NCBI GenBank assembly: GCA_905221605.1
Contig: CAJNDS010001902.1
Location: 350,001 to 402,500, forward strand
Direction of reading: 5' to 3'
Length of the DNA stretch: 52,500 nucleotides
From: Symbiodinium natans
Taxonomy: Eukaryota > Sar > Dinophyceae > Suessiales > Symbiodiniaceae
Under the pieces are notes generated by a model. The model had not been told where the DNA came from and did no database searches. It was given only the letters and a program-made list of their open reading frames with translations. Each line of letters opens with the position of its first letter. Positions within the stretch are counted from its first letter, which is position 1. Below, piece after piece: positions 16,993 through 25,600 of this stretch. A program made the position numbers and the translations under genes.

Positions 16993-18273
16993 TCACTTCT
17001 TTCGCCGGTCTCCGGCGCCGGCCTCGTCGTCGTCCTCGTCTCCGCCCCCAGCACCTGGACCCGTCTCCTTCATCCGCTTCCTGAGCTTCGACAACGCGTC
17101 CATGTAGCCGGAGATGACCGCAAGCTCCTCCTTGGTTCCGCCGAACTCCCGCTTGGCCAAAGGATCCGGGATCCCCGTCAAAAGCCAGGCTGTCGTCCAG
17201 TCGCCCTGCTGGAGCACCGCCTGAACTTTCGCCTTCATGTTCTGCACCAGCTGGGCCACCGCCGCCTCGGAGTTGCCAGCCCTGAGGTATTCGTAAGCCT
17301 GGGCATCCATGACCGCGCATCTGAATATGCCTTTGAATCTGCCCCACGGCTGGCGACGCAGGTAATCTTTGAGTGTCCAGGCCTGCCCCGGCACGACCCC
17401 CAGCTCCTCCGTGATCTCCCTCTCGTACTCCTGGTAGATCTGTCGAGGGCACCGTTGAATGCGCCGCTGCAGCTGGTGGAGCGAAGATACTGCTCTCATC
17501 CCCTTGTCGCGCCACTCTTCCCCTTCTCCTGCGCTGTCTTCTGAGGAGTAGCCACCAAGGTAGCCGTGATCTCGCTCCCGCTGCTTGCGACGCCGCTGCC
17601 GCTGCTTCTTGTCTTCCATGTAGTTCAAGAGGAGCAAAGGCATCAAGTCTCCTGCGCTGCGTCCTTGCGCCAAGCTTAAGGCCATCATCTTCTGCAAGTC
17701 CAGCTCCTTGCGACCTTCTTTGCGCTCCCCTTCTTCCACTCGGCGAGTTGCTCCAGCCGGGGCCCCCGGAGGAAGGAAACTTGAAGAAGCCGCGCCCCGC
17801 GACCTCACCGGAGCTGGCTCGTCCTCTTCGCTGTCGTCTGAGGCCTCCCCAAACAGGCCTTGCAGTTGAGCTAAGTCCTCCTCCAGCTCGGTCAAGCCCT
17901 TTCGTCGGCCGCTTGGCTTCTTTGAAGGCAACGGCGGATCTTCCATGAGCTCGGCCTCGCTGCTCTTTAGCTCCCGGTTTACTTCCTTCCAGCCTTTCTG
18001 GAAGGTAGTGTAGCTGGCCAAGTCTTTGGCCCTCATGCCTGACCATTTCTGGGGCACGGCTCCAGAAGCAGCCGCTTTCGACACCCGCAAGTATCCGCAC
18101 TGGTGCTGACTCACTTTAGTCGTGACGGTCTCCGCCACTCCTTCTAAAGAAGCGGCCGGGCAGCCTATTATGAGATCTTCACGAATCACTTCAAGGCACC
18201 ATCCACACACCGATGCACTGCCGCCCTCTGAAATCTGTGCACGCACGTACACAATGTCGCCTGGCTCCGTCAT
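16993..18273 (-). CDS. Gag-like protein of the DIRS-class element (ORF1)
   Basis: First ORF of the element, 426 aa, ATG at 18,273 and 20 bp inside repeat A1. It has no retroviral CCHC knuckle. Visible features are an N-terminal Cys pair (CGWC near residue 23), an acidic Ser/Glu tract near residues 140-150, a strongly basic stretch with KKQRQRRRKQRERD in the middle, and an acidic Gly/Asp tail (EDDDEAGAGDRRKK). This is consistent with a nucleic-acid-binding structural protein, by position. ORF2 starts about 60 bp after its stop. Confidence 0.75.
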   Translation of the reverse strand: MTEPGDIVYVRAQISEGGSASVCGWCLEVIREDLIIGCPAASLEGVAETVTTKVSQHQCGYLRVSKAAASGAVPQKWSGMRAKDLASYTTFQKGWKEVNRELKSSEAELMEDPPLPSKKPSGRRKGLTELEEDLAQLQGLFGEASDDSEEDEPAPVRSRGAASSSFLPPGAPAGATRRVEEGERKEGRKELDLQKMMALSLAQGRSAGDLMPLLLLNYMEDKKQRQRRRKQRERDHGYLGGYSSEDSAGEGEEWRDKGMRAVSSLHQLQRRIQRCPRQIYQEYEREITEELGVVPGQAWTLKDYLRRQPWGRFKGIFRCAVMDAQAYEYLRAGNSEAAVAQLVQNMKAKVQAVLQQGDWTTAWLLTGIPDPLAKREFGGTKEELAVISGYMDALSKLRKRMKETGPGAGGGDEDDDEAGAGDRRKK

Positions 18274-18293
18274 GGCGCGCTACAATCACCCTT

Positions 18294-18394
18294 TAAGACT
18301 TTGAGCCCCGAGCGTCGGTTCGCACCTGCTGCATGAAGGTCTTGGAGAGGGGACGTTCCTGAAGCAGGAGGCTGGCTCACCAATGTTATCCTCA
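18294..18394 (-). repeat. split direct repeat A1 (5' end of element)
   Basis: A 101-bp sequence, TAAGACTTTGAGCCCCGAGC to ATGTTATCCTCA, identical by eye to 11622-11722. It probably includes the promoter and 5' leader, because the Gag-like ATG (18,273) follows 20 bp downstream. Confidence 0.92.
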
Positions 18395-18460
18395 ACCCTA
18401 AACCCTAAACCCTAAACCCTAAACCCTAAACCCTAAACCCTAAACCCTAAACCCTAAACC
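18393..18460 (-). repeat. CCCTAAA array, right flank of the retrotransposon
   Basis: About nine perfect heptamers beginning at the element's end. Together with 11,361-11,381 they form the pre-insertion array. Confidence 0.9.
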
Positions 18461-18913
18461 TCTTTTCTGAAGCGAAGCGGGCACAACTGCGTGCACCACT
18501 GGCTAACACATGGTCAGAAACCCCTGTGAATTCCTAAATGTTTAGGGTTTGGGGCTTAGGGTTTAGGGTTTAGGGTTTAGGGTCCCTAATCATAAAAGCC
18601 CGGGGCATACGGTACATTGAGAGGACATTGAAAGAATGAGTGTGCAAAGAACAAAGTGAAGAAGATAATCCATGTTTAGGGTTTAGGTTTGGGGTTTGGG
18701 GTTTGGGGTTTGGGGTTTGGGGTTTGGGGTTTAGGGTTTAGGGCCCTTAGTACGCCTAAACCCTAGACCCTATAAACCCTAAACCCCTAAACCCCTAAAC
18801 CCCTAAACCCCGAAACCCCCAAACCCCTAAACCCCTAAACCCCTAAAACCCCTAAACCCCTAAACCCCTAAACCCCTAAACCCTTAAACCCTAAACTTCA
18901 GGGTTTAGGGCGC

Positions 18914-18971
18914 GATTCGTGGCGAAGACACAGCAGGAGCCTTCAACCCCAGATCGGACCCTTGAAAGCCT
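18914..18971 (-). CDS. exon of unidentified gene (chains with 19302-19354)
   Basis: Strong acceptor TCTTTTGCAG and GC donor ATC|GCGCCC. It enters in phase 2, as the upstream exon requires, and reads GFQGSDLGLKAPAVSS then PRI. Confidence 0.4.
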
Positions 18972-18999
18972 CTGCAAAAGACTCCTCACTAAGGGGTTT

Positions 19000-19200
19000 A
19001 GGGGTTTAGGGGTTGAGGGGTTTAGGGGTTTAGGGGTTTAGGGGTTTGGGTTTTAGGGGTTTAGGGGTTCAGGGGTTTAGGGGTTCTGGGGTTTAGGGGT
19101 TTAGGGGTTCAGGGGTTTAGGGGTTTAGGGGTTTAGGGGTTTAGGGGTTTAGGGGTTTAGGGGTTTAGGGGTTTAAGTGGTTTAGGGTTTAGGGTTTAGG
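19000..19200 (+). repeat. TTTAGGGG octamer array
   Basis: An 8-bp variant (TTTAGGGG) with TTCAGGGG and TTGAGGGG substitutions replaces the heptamer here. The same variant recurs at 45,560-45,940 and, inverted, at 18,780-18,890. Confidence 0.85.
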
Positions 19201-19301
19201 TTTAAACACTAGTAGCATACCGAGCGGAGTTTTCTGTTTCGAAGATAGGTTGTCCCATCATGCCTAGAAGCCAACTGGTTTAGAGAGTTTACGGCTTAAG
19301 C

Positions 19302-19354
19302 CCCATTATGCCAGCGAAGGCCCCCAAGAATTGACCCACAGGACCGGGAAAGTT
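19302..19354 (-). CDS. exon of unidentified gene, hydrophobic segment
   Basis: Canonical acceptor CTTTCCTCAG and GC donor ATGGG|GCTTAAG. 53 nt read NFPGPVGQFLGAFAGIM, a likely membrane segment. It leaves phase 2, matching the exon at 18914-18971, and enters phase 0, matching 19915-19965. Confidence 0.42.
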
Positions 19355-19721
19355 CTGAGGAAAGGTGACTTAGGTTGAGAGCTTAGGGCTTAGAGCTTAG
19401 GGAGATTGAGGAAATCCGAGAAAAGCCGCAAAAAAACCCTACGAATCTTAGAAAACCCTCCAAGTCCGAAACCCGAGGCCTGTTTTCTAGGCAGGGAAGG
19501 AATCTTTACAGACCCCCAAACCATCTCAAACCTCGGTTTCGGGTTCAGGGGGGTCGTTGGTTTCTGTACCCTAAACCCTAAACCCTAAACCCTAAACCCT
19601 AAACCCTAAACCCTAAACCCTAAACCCTAGTCGTTGGTTCCTCTAGGTGCTCCAAATGAACCCTACCACCTCTCAACCCGAACCCCCACACCCGATCAAC
19701 CCCGTTCCGGGCTTAGGGTTA

Positions 19722-19885
19722 CGGGGGTTTAGGGTTTAGGGTTTCGGGTTTAGGGTTTAGGGTTTAGGGTTTAGGGTTTAGGGTTTAGGGTTTAGGGTTT
19801 AGGGTTTAGGGTTTAGGGTTTAGGGTTTAGGGTTTAGGGTTTAGGGTTTAGGGTTTAGGGTTTAGGGTTTAGGGTTTAGGGTTTC
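19722..19885 (+). repeat. TTTAGGG array ending in direct head-to-head junction
   Basis: About 22 heptamers that meet CCCTAAACCC at 19,886 through GTTTCAAACC, so two opposed arrays touch with no unique sequence between. Confidence 0.9.
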
Positions 19886-19914
19886 AAACCCTAAACCCAT
19901 CCCATCCCTTGCGC

Positions 19915-19965
19915 CAGTGTGTCCAGCCTGGTCGAAGACAAGCTCGAGAGACCAACCACTTGGCA
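19915..19965 (-). CDS. exon-like island, unidentified protein
   Basis: Acceptor CCTCTAAG and GC donor CTG|GCGCAAGG bound 17 full codons, CQVVGLSSLSSTRLDTL, phase 0 to phase 0. The opposite strand is also open (GT donor at 19,992), so strand rests on chaining with 19302-19354. Confidence 0.33.
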
Positions 19966-20078
19966 CTTAGAGGAACACCGGGGAGAGGAAGGTCTACCGG
20001 TAAACCCTAAACCCTAAACCATAGAACTCCATGTGACGATGCTGTGCGGCTGAAAGCAGATCAATATGCTTCTCACGT

Positions 20079-20307
20079 TCATTGCGCTAGAACTCCATCC
20101 GCCTGGCTGTGGGAACTCGAGGTACATTTTGTTCGATAGCGGATCTCACTTCGCTTCGTGGCTTTCTTGCGCATGAGTCGTGTCTTCTGCCAACTCCCAG
20201 TCGAGATGTGGTGTAGATACACGAAGCTGTGTACAGTAGCCGGCTCTTGAAGGGTCCAAGCTGTGTAGCGCCAACCCACGTGCTTCACAAAGCAAGAGCA
20301 GGAAACG
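20079..20307 (-). CDS. terminal exon(s) of unidentified gene
   Basis: From acceptor CTGCCGCAG (20,308) a frame reads RFLLLLCEARGLALHSL, DPSRAGYCTQLRVSTPHL and DWELAEDTTHAQESHEA, then a strong donor GTGAGATC at 20,149. A second frame of the same strand runs without break to a TGA at 20,079 (HVGWRYTAWTLQEPATV and so on). One of the two is real; both end the gene near 20,079-20,150. No domain recognised. Confidence 0.35.
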
Positions 20308-20606
20308 CTGCGGCAGGAGAGACTGCGAAACAGCACGACGCTCAAGTATCCTGAAGCTCAGACGTGCGCCGCGGCCAACGACAGAGCCATAACTAGGCTA
20401 TACCCCCCCTTAGAACCTTAGTAAGAATAATCCCTATCAATGAACATAAAAAAAATCCTAAGGGTGCTATAGCTCAGCATAGCGACTACTGCTATCATTA
20501 TTACAAGGGTTGGGTTTAGGGTTTCATATTTCTGACTCCTTCAGTCCTTCATAATCACCGAATCTTCAGAAGAGATCAATGTCGCCACTCAGGGTGGCGC
20601 GATGAC

Positions 20607-20651
20607 CCGCAACGAAACAGAAAGCCCTCGAGCGTTGACTTGTCCCTTGTC
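20607..20651 (-). CDS. exon-like island (chains with 20150-20307)
   Basis: Acceptor GCCTCTAG and donor CGG|GTCATCG enclose 15 codons, DKGQVNARGLSVSLR, phase 0 to 0, compatible with the start at 20,307. Confidence 0.3.
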
Positions 20652-20933
20652 CTAGAGGCCAAGATAGTCCTGGAACCCGAAAACCCTAAACCCTAAACGC
20701 TAAACCCTAAACCCTAAACCCCTCCCTGCTTCTGTTTATCCCGGAGGCTGAACGTGGGGCTTTGAGCTTCGTACTAGGGGTGTAGTGAGGGTGTAGGGCT
20801 TGGGGCTTCAGGACTTTAAGGCTTTGTGCTTGTATTGCGCTTGTAGAGTTCCAGTGGGTTTAGGGCTTGAGGGCAAACCTCAGCCCTAAACCCTAAACCC
20901 TAAACTCCCCAACCCCTATAATCTCTCTGGCGC

Positions 20934-20999
20934 CCCAGTGTGAGACTCCCAATGCCCCAACAAGGCTCGACGCTTTTGCTCGCAAGCGATCCGCGCAGC
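20934..20999 (-). CDS. exon-like island, basic helix-rich segment
   Basis: Acceptor ACGGAG and GC donor ACTGGG|GCGCC bound 22 codons: AARIACEQKRRALLGHW then ESHTG. The plus strand also offers a plausible exon (CCCCAG acceptor, CTCC|GTAAGC donor), so strand needs RNA evidence. Confidence 0.33.
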
Positions 21000-21234
21000 C
21001 TCCGTAAGCACAGCTCTCGAAATTCGGATTTAGGGTTTAGTGTTTAGGGGTTAGGGTTTAGGGTTTACTCGGGTTTAGGGTTTAGGGTTTAGGGTTTAGG
21101 GTCAGGGTTTAGGGCTGTGTACTGGGGCCCGGCTTGGGTCGGGTTCGCGGGATGTAGCGTAGGGCTTTAGGGTGACTGGCTTTTGGCCTTTACAGGAGAG
21201 CTATTGAGTGTTGATCCGACTTCTAAGCCCTTAG

Positions 21235-21335
21235 ACCCTAAACCCTAAACCCTAAACCCTAAACCCTAAACCCTAAACCCTAAACCCTAACCCTAAACCC
21301 TAAACCCTAAACCCTAAACCCTAAACCCTAAACCG
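21235..21335 (-). repeat. CCCTAAA array
   Basis: About fourteen heptamers left of the exon core at 21358-21415. Confidence 0.9.
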
Positions 21336-21357
21336 CCTAAACCCTCTTGCCCCTCAC

Positions 21358-21415
21358 AGGAACCCTCTGGAAGCACAGGGAGGGTGTCGCGGACGGCCGT
21401 TGATTTGCCGGCAGG
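21358..21415 (-). CDS. exon, paralogous to 29267-29332
   Basis: Acceptor CCTGGAG, donor CCT|GTGAGGG. It reads LPANQRPSATPSLCFQRVP. The matching exon at 29,267 reads LPARLRPSATPSLCFQRTP. In this frame the shared block differs almost only at synonymous third positions, which supports the minus strand and real selection. Function unknown. Confidence 0.48.
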
Positions 21416-21436
21416 CTCCAGGACCTTTGGTGACTT

Positions 21437-21765
21437 GGGTTTAGGGTTTAGGGTTTAGGGTTTAGGGTTTAGGGTTTAGGGATTAGAGTTTAGGGTTTAG
21501 GGTTTAGGGTTTAGGGTTTAGGGTTTAGGGTTTAGGGTTTAGGGTTTAGGGTTTAGGGTTTAGGGTTTAGGGGGTTTAGGGGGTTTAGGGGGTTTAGGGG
21601 GTTGGGGGTTTTAGGGGTTTAGGGGTTTAGGGTTTAGGGTTTAGGGTTTAGGGTTTAGGGTTTAGGGTTTAGGGTTTAGGGTTTAGGGTTTAGGGTTTAG
21701 GGTTTAGGGTTTAGGGTTTAGGGTTTAGGGTTTAGGGTTTAGGGTTTAGGGTTTAGGGTCAGGGT
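21437..21765 (+). repeat. TTTAGGG array with an inner TTTAGGGGG block
   Basis: About 45 units. At 21,567-21,630 the period lengthens to 9 (GGGGGTTTA) before returning to heptamers. Confidence 0.92.
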
Positions 21766-21922
21766 TCCTGGCGGATAGGTTGGGGAGGTGAAAACCTCCT
21801 ACACCCCAAACACAATCCCTGACCTCCCCATCACTAGAACCGAAACCCTAAACCCTAAACCCTCCTACCTGGGACCCCTCCATGCCCCCCATACTCGGAC
21901 ACCCAGTCTAGAACATAGCCCT

Positions 21923-21923
<1 letters not shown>

Positions 21924-21955
<32 letters not shown>
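21924..21955. repeat. C32 homopolymer
   Basis: A run of 32 C within a C-rich segment. A plus-strand Pro-rich frame over it is an artefact of the run. Confidence 0.9.
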
Positions 21956-21956
<1 letters not shown>

Positions 21957-21995
21957 AAACTCCACAGAACCCTTGCGCCTGGACCTGCCCTGCAC

Positions 21996-22017
21996 CTCCT
22001 GCATCAGGAAACCGTCC
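21996..22017 (-). CDS. micro-exon candidate
   Basis: TAGTTTCAG|GGACGG to GGAG|GTGCAG: 22 nt, GRFPDAG, with both canonical splice edges. Too short for identity. Confidence 0.22.
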
Positions 22018-22451
22018 CTGAAACTACAGGACAAAGCAGCTCTGTGAGGTGGAGCCGCTAGGACAGATTCGAGTTTGGGGTTTAGGGTTTAGAGTTTAGG
22101 TTTTAGGGTTTAGGGTTTAGGGTTTAGGGTTTAGGATTTAGGGTTTAGTTGGGGTTTAGGGTTTAGGGTTTAGGGTTTCGGGTGTAGGGTTTAGGGTTTA
22201 GGGGTTAGGGGTTAGGGGTTAGGGTTGAGAGCTCTCTCCTGCGGGGTCGGCGGCCTGGGCCGGAGTTTAGGGTTTAGGATTCAGGGTTTCGGGTTTCGAG
22301 CATTTCCGGGTTTAGCTTTAGGGTCTTAGGTTGAGGGTCTAGGGCCCTAAACCCTAAACCCTAGACCCTAAACCCTAAACCCTAAACCCTAAACCCTAAA
22401 TACATCCTCTAAACCCTAAACCCTAAACCCTAAACCCTAAACCCATTGCAC

Positions 22452-22525
22452 GCAGTTGGCTTGGGTGGCGTCGAAGCATCGTCATTGGGCGGAGGCAGCG
22501 GCCTTATTGAGGACAGGCGCAGGAG
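22452..22525 (-). CDS. exon-like island, Pro-rich
   Basis: Acceptor ACCGAAG, donor CTGC|GTGCAATGG. Reads LLRLSSIRPLPPPNDDAST then PPKPT. Flanked by a CCCTAAA array on the left. Confidence 0.33.
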
Positions 22526-22549
22526 CTTCGGTATTTAGGGGAACCCGAA

Positions 22550-22935
22550 ATCATCAAACCCTCACCCTAAACCCTAAACCCTCAACCTTACATCAGGGCC
22601 AGTTAGGTGGCAAAACCCTATAAACTCTGCTCTCCACAATGGGCTCGAAATCCTAAACCCCAAGCCCGAAACCCCAAACCCCAAACCCCACACCCTAAAC
22701 CCTAAACACCCTAAACCCCCTAAACCCTAAACCCTAACCCCTAAAACCGAAAACCTAAACCCTATCCGCCACACCCTAACTCCTAAACCCAGAACCCTGA
22801 AACACCAAACCCCAAACCCCAAACCCCAAACCCTAAACCCCAAACCCCTAACCCCACACCCCAAACCCTAAACCCTAAACCCCAAACCTCAAACCCTAAA
22901 CCCTAAACCCTAAATCCTAAACCCTAAACCCTAAG
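22550..22935 (-). repeat. degenerate CCCTAAA/CCCCAAA repeats
   Basis: Heptamers with many CCCCAAA, CCCCACA and CCGAAA variants, older and more diverged than most arrays here. Confidence 0.75.
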
Positions 22936-22943
22936 CTCCCCCA

Positions 22944-23029
22944 GAAATCTGCAACTGCGGGGCTTCACGGGCGGAGAGGCGTCTTTGGGGGCTTCCGCCG
23001 CAGGCTCATCTGCCAGCCTCGCGGGCTGT
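22944..23029 (-). CDS. exon, tandem-duplicated copy 1
   Basis: Acceptor CCCTACAG, reading PARLADEPAAEAPKDASPP then VKPR. The second copy (23,535-23,612) reads PARLTDEPAEAPKDASP, with one in-frame 3-bp deletion and some synonymous changes. Upstream in gene order is a short segment at 23,380-23,395 (LDVQ, GC donor) that is also duplicated at 24,022-24,033 (LEVQ). Confidence 0.4.
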
Positions 23030-23534
23030 AGGGTTTAGGGTTTAAGGTTTAGGGTTTAGGGTTTAGGGTTTAGGGTTGAGGGTTTAGGGTTTAGGGTTTA
23101 GGGTCCAGGGTTAAGGGTTTCGGGTTTAGGGTTCGGGGTTCGGGGTTTGGGAGTTTGGGATTTGGGGTTTGGGGTTTGGGGTTTAGGTTTAGGGTCCAGG
23201 GTTAAAGGATGATATAGGGTTTAGGGTCTAGGGTTTAGGGTTCAGGGTTTAGCGTTCGGGGTCGAAGTTTACATAGTTTAGGGCTTGGGGAAAAGGATCT
23301 AGGGGTTGGGGTCTAGGGTTTAGGGTTGAGGGTTTAGGGTATAGGGTCGAAGCTCTTGTGATGAATGACGCAGCCTGAACGTCCAACTGCCGTCTTGGTC
23401 TAGTGAGCCCAGCCTAAACCCTAGAAAGAGGAACCCTAAACCCTGAACCCGAAACCCCAAACCCCAAACCCTAACCCCACACCCTAAACCCTAAACCCTA
23501 AACCCTAAACCCTAAACCCTAAGCTCCCCAAAAA

Positions 23535-23612
23535 GCTGCCGCTCAAAGGCTTCTCGAGCGGAGACGCGTCTTTGGGGGCTTCCGCAGGCTCATCTGTCAG
23601 CCTCGCGGGCTC
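23535..23612 (-). CDS. exon, tandem-duplicated copy 2
   Basis: Second copy of 22944-23029, PARLTDEPAEAPKDASPLEK, acceptor CTGAGAG. The plus-strand reading of both copies is also conserved (FSSGDASLGASAGSS), so strand is favoured by the neighbouring LEVQ/LDVQ segment rather than proven. Confidence 0.35.
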
Positions 23613-24169
23613 TCAGGTTTAGGGTTTTGGGTTCAGGGTTTCGGGTTCAGGGTTTCGGGTTTAGGGTTGAGGGTTTGGGGTTTAGGGTTTAGGGTTTAGG
23701 GTTCGGGGTTTAGGGTTTAGGGTGGCGGGGATATGGTTTCGGGTTTGGGCTTTGGGCTTTGGGGTTTGGGGTTTGGAGTTTGGAGTTTGGGGTTTGGGGT
23801 TTGGGGTTTGGGGTTTGGGGTTTGGGGTTTGGGGTTTGGAGTTTAGGTTTTGGGCTCAGGGTTAAAGGATGATATAGAGTTTAGGGTCTAGGGTTTAGGG
23901 TTCAGGCTTTAGGGCTAGGGGTCGAAGTTTACATAGTCGAGGGCTTCGGGAAAAGGATTTAGGTTTGGGGTCTAGGGTTTAGGGTATAGGGTCTTGTGAA
24001 GGTTTAGGGTATAGGGTCTTGTGATGCAGCCTGAACCTCCAACTGCCGTCAAGAGGACCCTAAAGCCTAAACCCGAAACCCCAAACCCTAAACCGTAAAA
24101 CCTCAAAAACCCTGAAAGCCAGACCCTAGACCCTCAAACCTAGACCCCCCAAACCCTCAAAACCTCTAC

Positions 24170-24199
24170 ATGCCAGCAAGCTTTAAGAGCTTCTTGTGG
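24170..24199 (-). CDS. 30-nt exon candidate
   Basis: Acceptor ACTTCTCTTAG and donor CAT|GTAGAGG enclose exactly ten codons, PQEALKACWH, phase 0 to 0. Confidence 0.35.
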
Positions 24200-24212
24200 C
24201 TAAGAGAAGTTA

Positions 24213-24315
24213 CGCCCACCCTAAACCCTAAACCCTAAACCCTAAACCCTAAACCCTAAACCCTAAACCCTAAACCCTAAACCCTAAACCCTAAACCCTA
24301 AACCCTAAACCCTCA
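24213..24315 (-). repeat. CCCTAAA array
   Basis: About fourteen perfect heptamers. Confidence 0.9.
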
Positions 24316-24416
24316 ACCCTAAAGAGTGGCTAAAGGCAGTTGAGCCCCGAATGCCCTTCTGGGATCCTAGCGCTATGCCCACGCTAACTGGTGCTCTCCT
24401 TCAGGCCAAAACCCAA

Positions 24417-24530
24417 CACCCCCCACACCCCCCACACCCCCCACACCCCCCACACCCCCCACACCCCCACCCCTCCACCCCCCCCACCCCCACCTCTCCC
24501 CGCCCCTCCCCCTCAAAAAAAAAGAAAACA
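24417..24530. repeat. CCCCCCACA microsatellite and C/A-rich tail
   Basis: Six CCCCACACC-type units followed by C-rich and A-rich runs. His/Pro and Gly/Val frames across it are low-complexity artefacts. Confidence 0.85.
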
Positions 24531-24574
24531 AAACAAGGTCCAAACAAAAACATCCAAACATCTCCTCAACAAAC

Positions 24575-24664
24575 CGGAGACTTTCTTGGGGGGGCAGCAG
24601 ATGTGGTAATGCCAGGCGACTCCTTCGTGCTGACTGCGGGCCCTCCGGGCAATGTCACATTCTC
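24575..24664 (-). CDS. exon, unidentified protein
   Basis: 90 nt between GGTGAG and TCCG|GTTTGTTG. It reads ECDIARRARSQHEGVAWHY, then HICCPPKKVS, with two adjacent Cys. The plus strand is open over the same bases (DVVMPGDSFVLTAGPPG) up to a TAG at 24,687, so strand is favoured only by neighbours and donor quality. Confidence 0.33.
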
Positions 24665-24705
24665 CTCACCTCAAGTTTGTGGGCTCTAGGGAACAGTCAC
24701 TCGGA

Positions 24706-24800
24706 GGGTTTAGGGTTTAGGGTTTAGGGTTTAGGGTTTAGGGTTTAGGGTTTAGGGTTTAGGGTTTAGGGTTTAGGGTTTAGGGTTTAGGGTTTAGGGT
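24706..24800 (+). repeat. TTTAGGG array
   Basis: About thirteen perfect heptamers. Confidence 0.9.
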
Positions 24801-24999
24801 TCAAGAGCTCCTGGTCGAGCAGTTTCTCGTTTAGGCTCTGTGTTTAGAACATCGAAAAATACCCACCCACCCGAAGTTCCCATAACATTAAGAAATAAAA
24901 AGTTTCTTCTTTTTATTAGGATGGTTCAATAACAAAATGAATGACTTCCACTTAACAAACGAGGAGGTGGAGACACTAAACCACGCGAGGCTTTGAGGT

Positions 25000-25600
25000 C
25001 TTGAAATCCTAAACTGAGGCTCAAACCTTGAAAACATTTTAAAAAATGAAAAACCCTGAAAAAAAGAAGGAGAAAAAAAAACCTCCCCATTTGGGGTGTT
25101 TTTGGAAGCAAATTTTCCCTCATGGGGGGGTCGGAGTTCGAGGCAAGGGGGGGTCTCCGAAGATTATTTTGCCTTTAAAATCGAAAAATGACCCCCCCCC
25201 CTGACCAAAATCATTGTGAAAAAGGTCGCGGAAAAGTCTTGAAAAACTTGAAAAACACAAAAACCCAGAAAACGAGAGGCCACCCAGAACCCTCGATTTC
25301 AGTACTAAAAATTCGCATTTTCATTGCGGGTCTAGGCCAAGCCTGAGGTCCCTTTTGGGGTGTTTTTTGAGGCAAACTTTCCCTCTCAAGGGGGGGTCGG
25401 AGTTTGAGGCAAGGAGGGTCTCCAAAGACTATTTTGCCTTTAAAATTCAAAAACACGACCCCCCTTGACCGAAATTAGGCTGTGAAAAGGTCGCGGGGGC
25501 AGCCCTTCCTCAGAAAAACCCTGAAAAAACCCGAAGAAACATGGAAAAACCTTAAAAAAACATTGAAAAACCTTGAAAAACCCTGAAACTTGAAAAAACA
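25000..25600. repeat. two-copy diverged repeat with A/T-rich linkers
   Basis: TTTTGGGGTGTTTTTNGAGG and GGGGGGGTCGGAGTTYGAGG then TATTTTGCCTTTAAAAT occur at 25,092-25,170 and 25,348-25,445. A shared module (TCGATTTCAGTACTAAAAA ... CATTGCGGG) at 25,293-25,335 recurs at 31,015, 31,205 and 31,365. No gene seen. Confidence 0.7.

Larger units (their letters stand above)
11382..18394 (-). mobile_element. DIRS/PAT-Ngaro-like tyrosine-recombinase retrotransposon with split direct repeats
   Basis: A complete 7,013-bp element read on the minus strand: a 101-bp repeat A1 (18294-18394), then Gag-like ORF, RT/RNase H/methyltransferase ORF, tyrosine recombinase ORF and ORF4, then B1 (11722-11940), A2 (11622-11722), a 21-bp GC spacer and B2 (11382-11600). 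The order A1-ORFs-B1A2-B2 is the split-direct-repeat layout of PAT/Kangaroo/Ngaro elements and gives a circular intermediate whose junction equals B1A2. There is no LTR, no DDE integrase and no target duplication. Repeat copies appear identical and all main ORFs are open, so the copy is young and possibly active. It sits inside a CCCTAAA array. Confidence 0.9.
22915..24050. repeat. tandem duplication of an exon-intron-exon unit (about 0.6 kb, two copies)
   Basis: Blocks 22,915-23,400 and 23,500-24,045 align through the exon core, the TTTAGGG/TTTGGGG array, the anchors AAAGGATGATATAG and GAAGTTTACATAGT, and the next core (CCTGAACSTCCAACTGCCGTC). Copies differ by substitutions, indels and array length. 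Confidence 0.8.

Noticed and set aside
14210-17544. Plus-strand ORFs inside the retrotransposon (for example 16,984-17,544, 16,140-16,541)
   Set aside because: They are antisense shadows of GC-rich RT and Gag coding sequence; no motifs.
17040-18100. Start of ORF2 at 18,100 (1,382 codons)
   Set aside because: The first about 370 codons overlap the Gag-like ORF in another frame and are low-complexity Arg/Gly/Ala; the first sensible start after the Gag stop is 16,933.
24351-24689. 112-codon plus-strand ORF with His/Pro repeats
   Set aside because: The middle is the CCCCACACC microsatellite; the flanking parts are better explained as antisense of minus-strand exon candidates, although the last 28 codons remain plausible.
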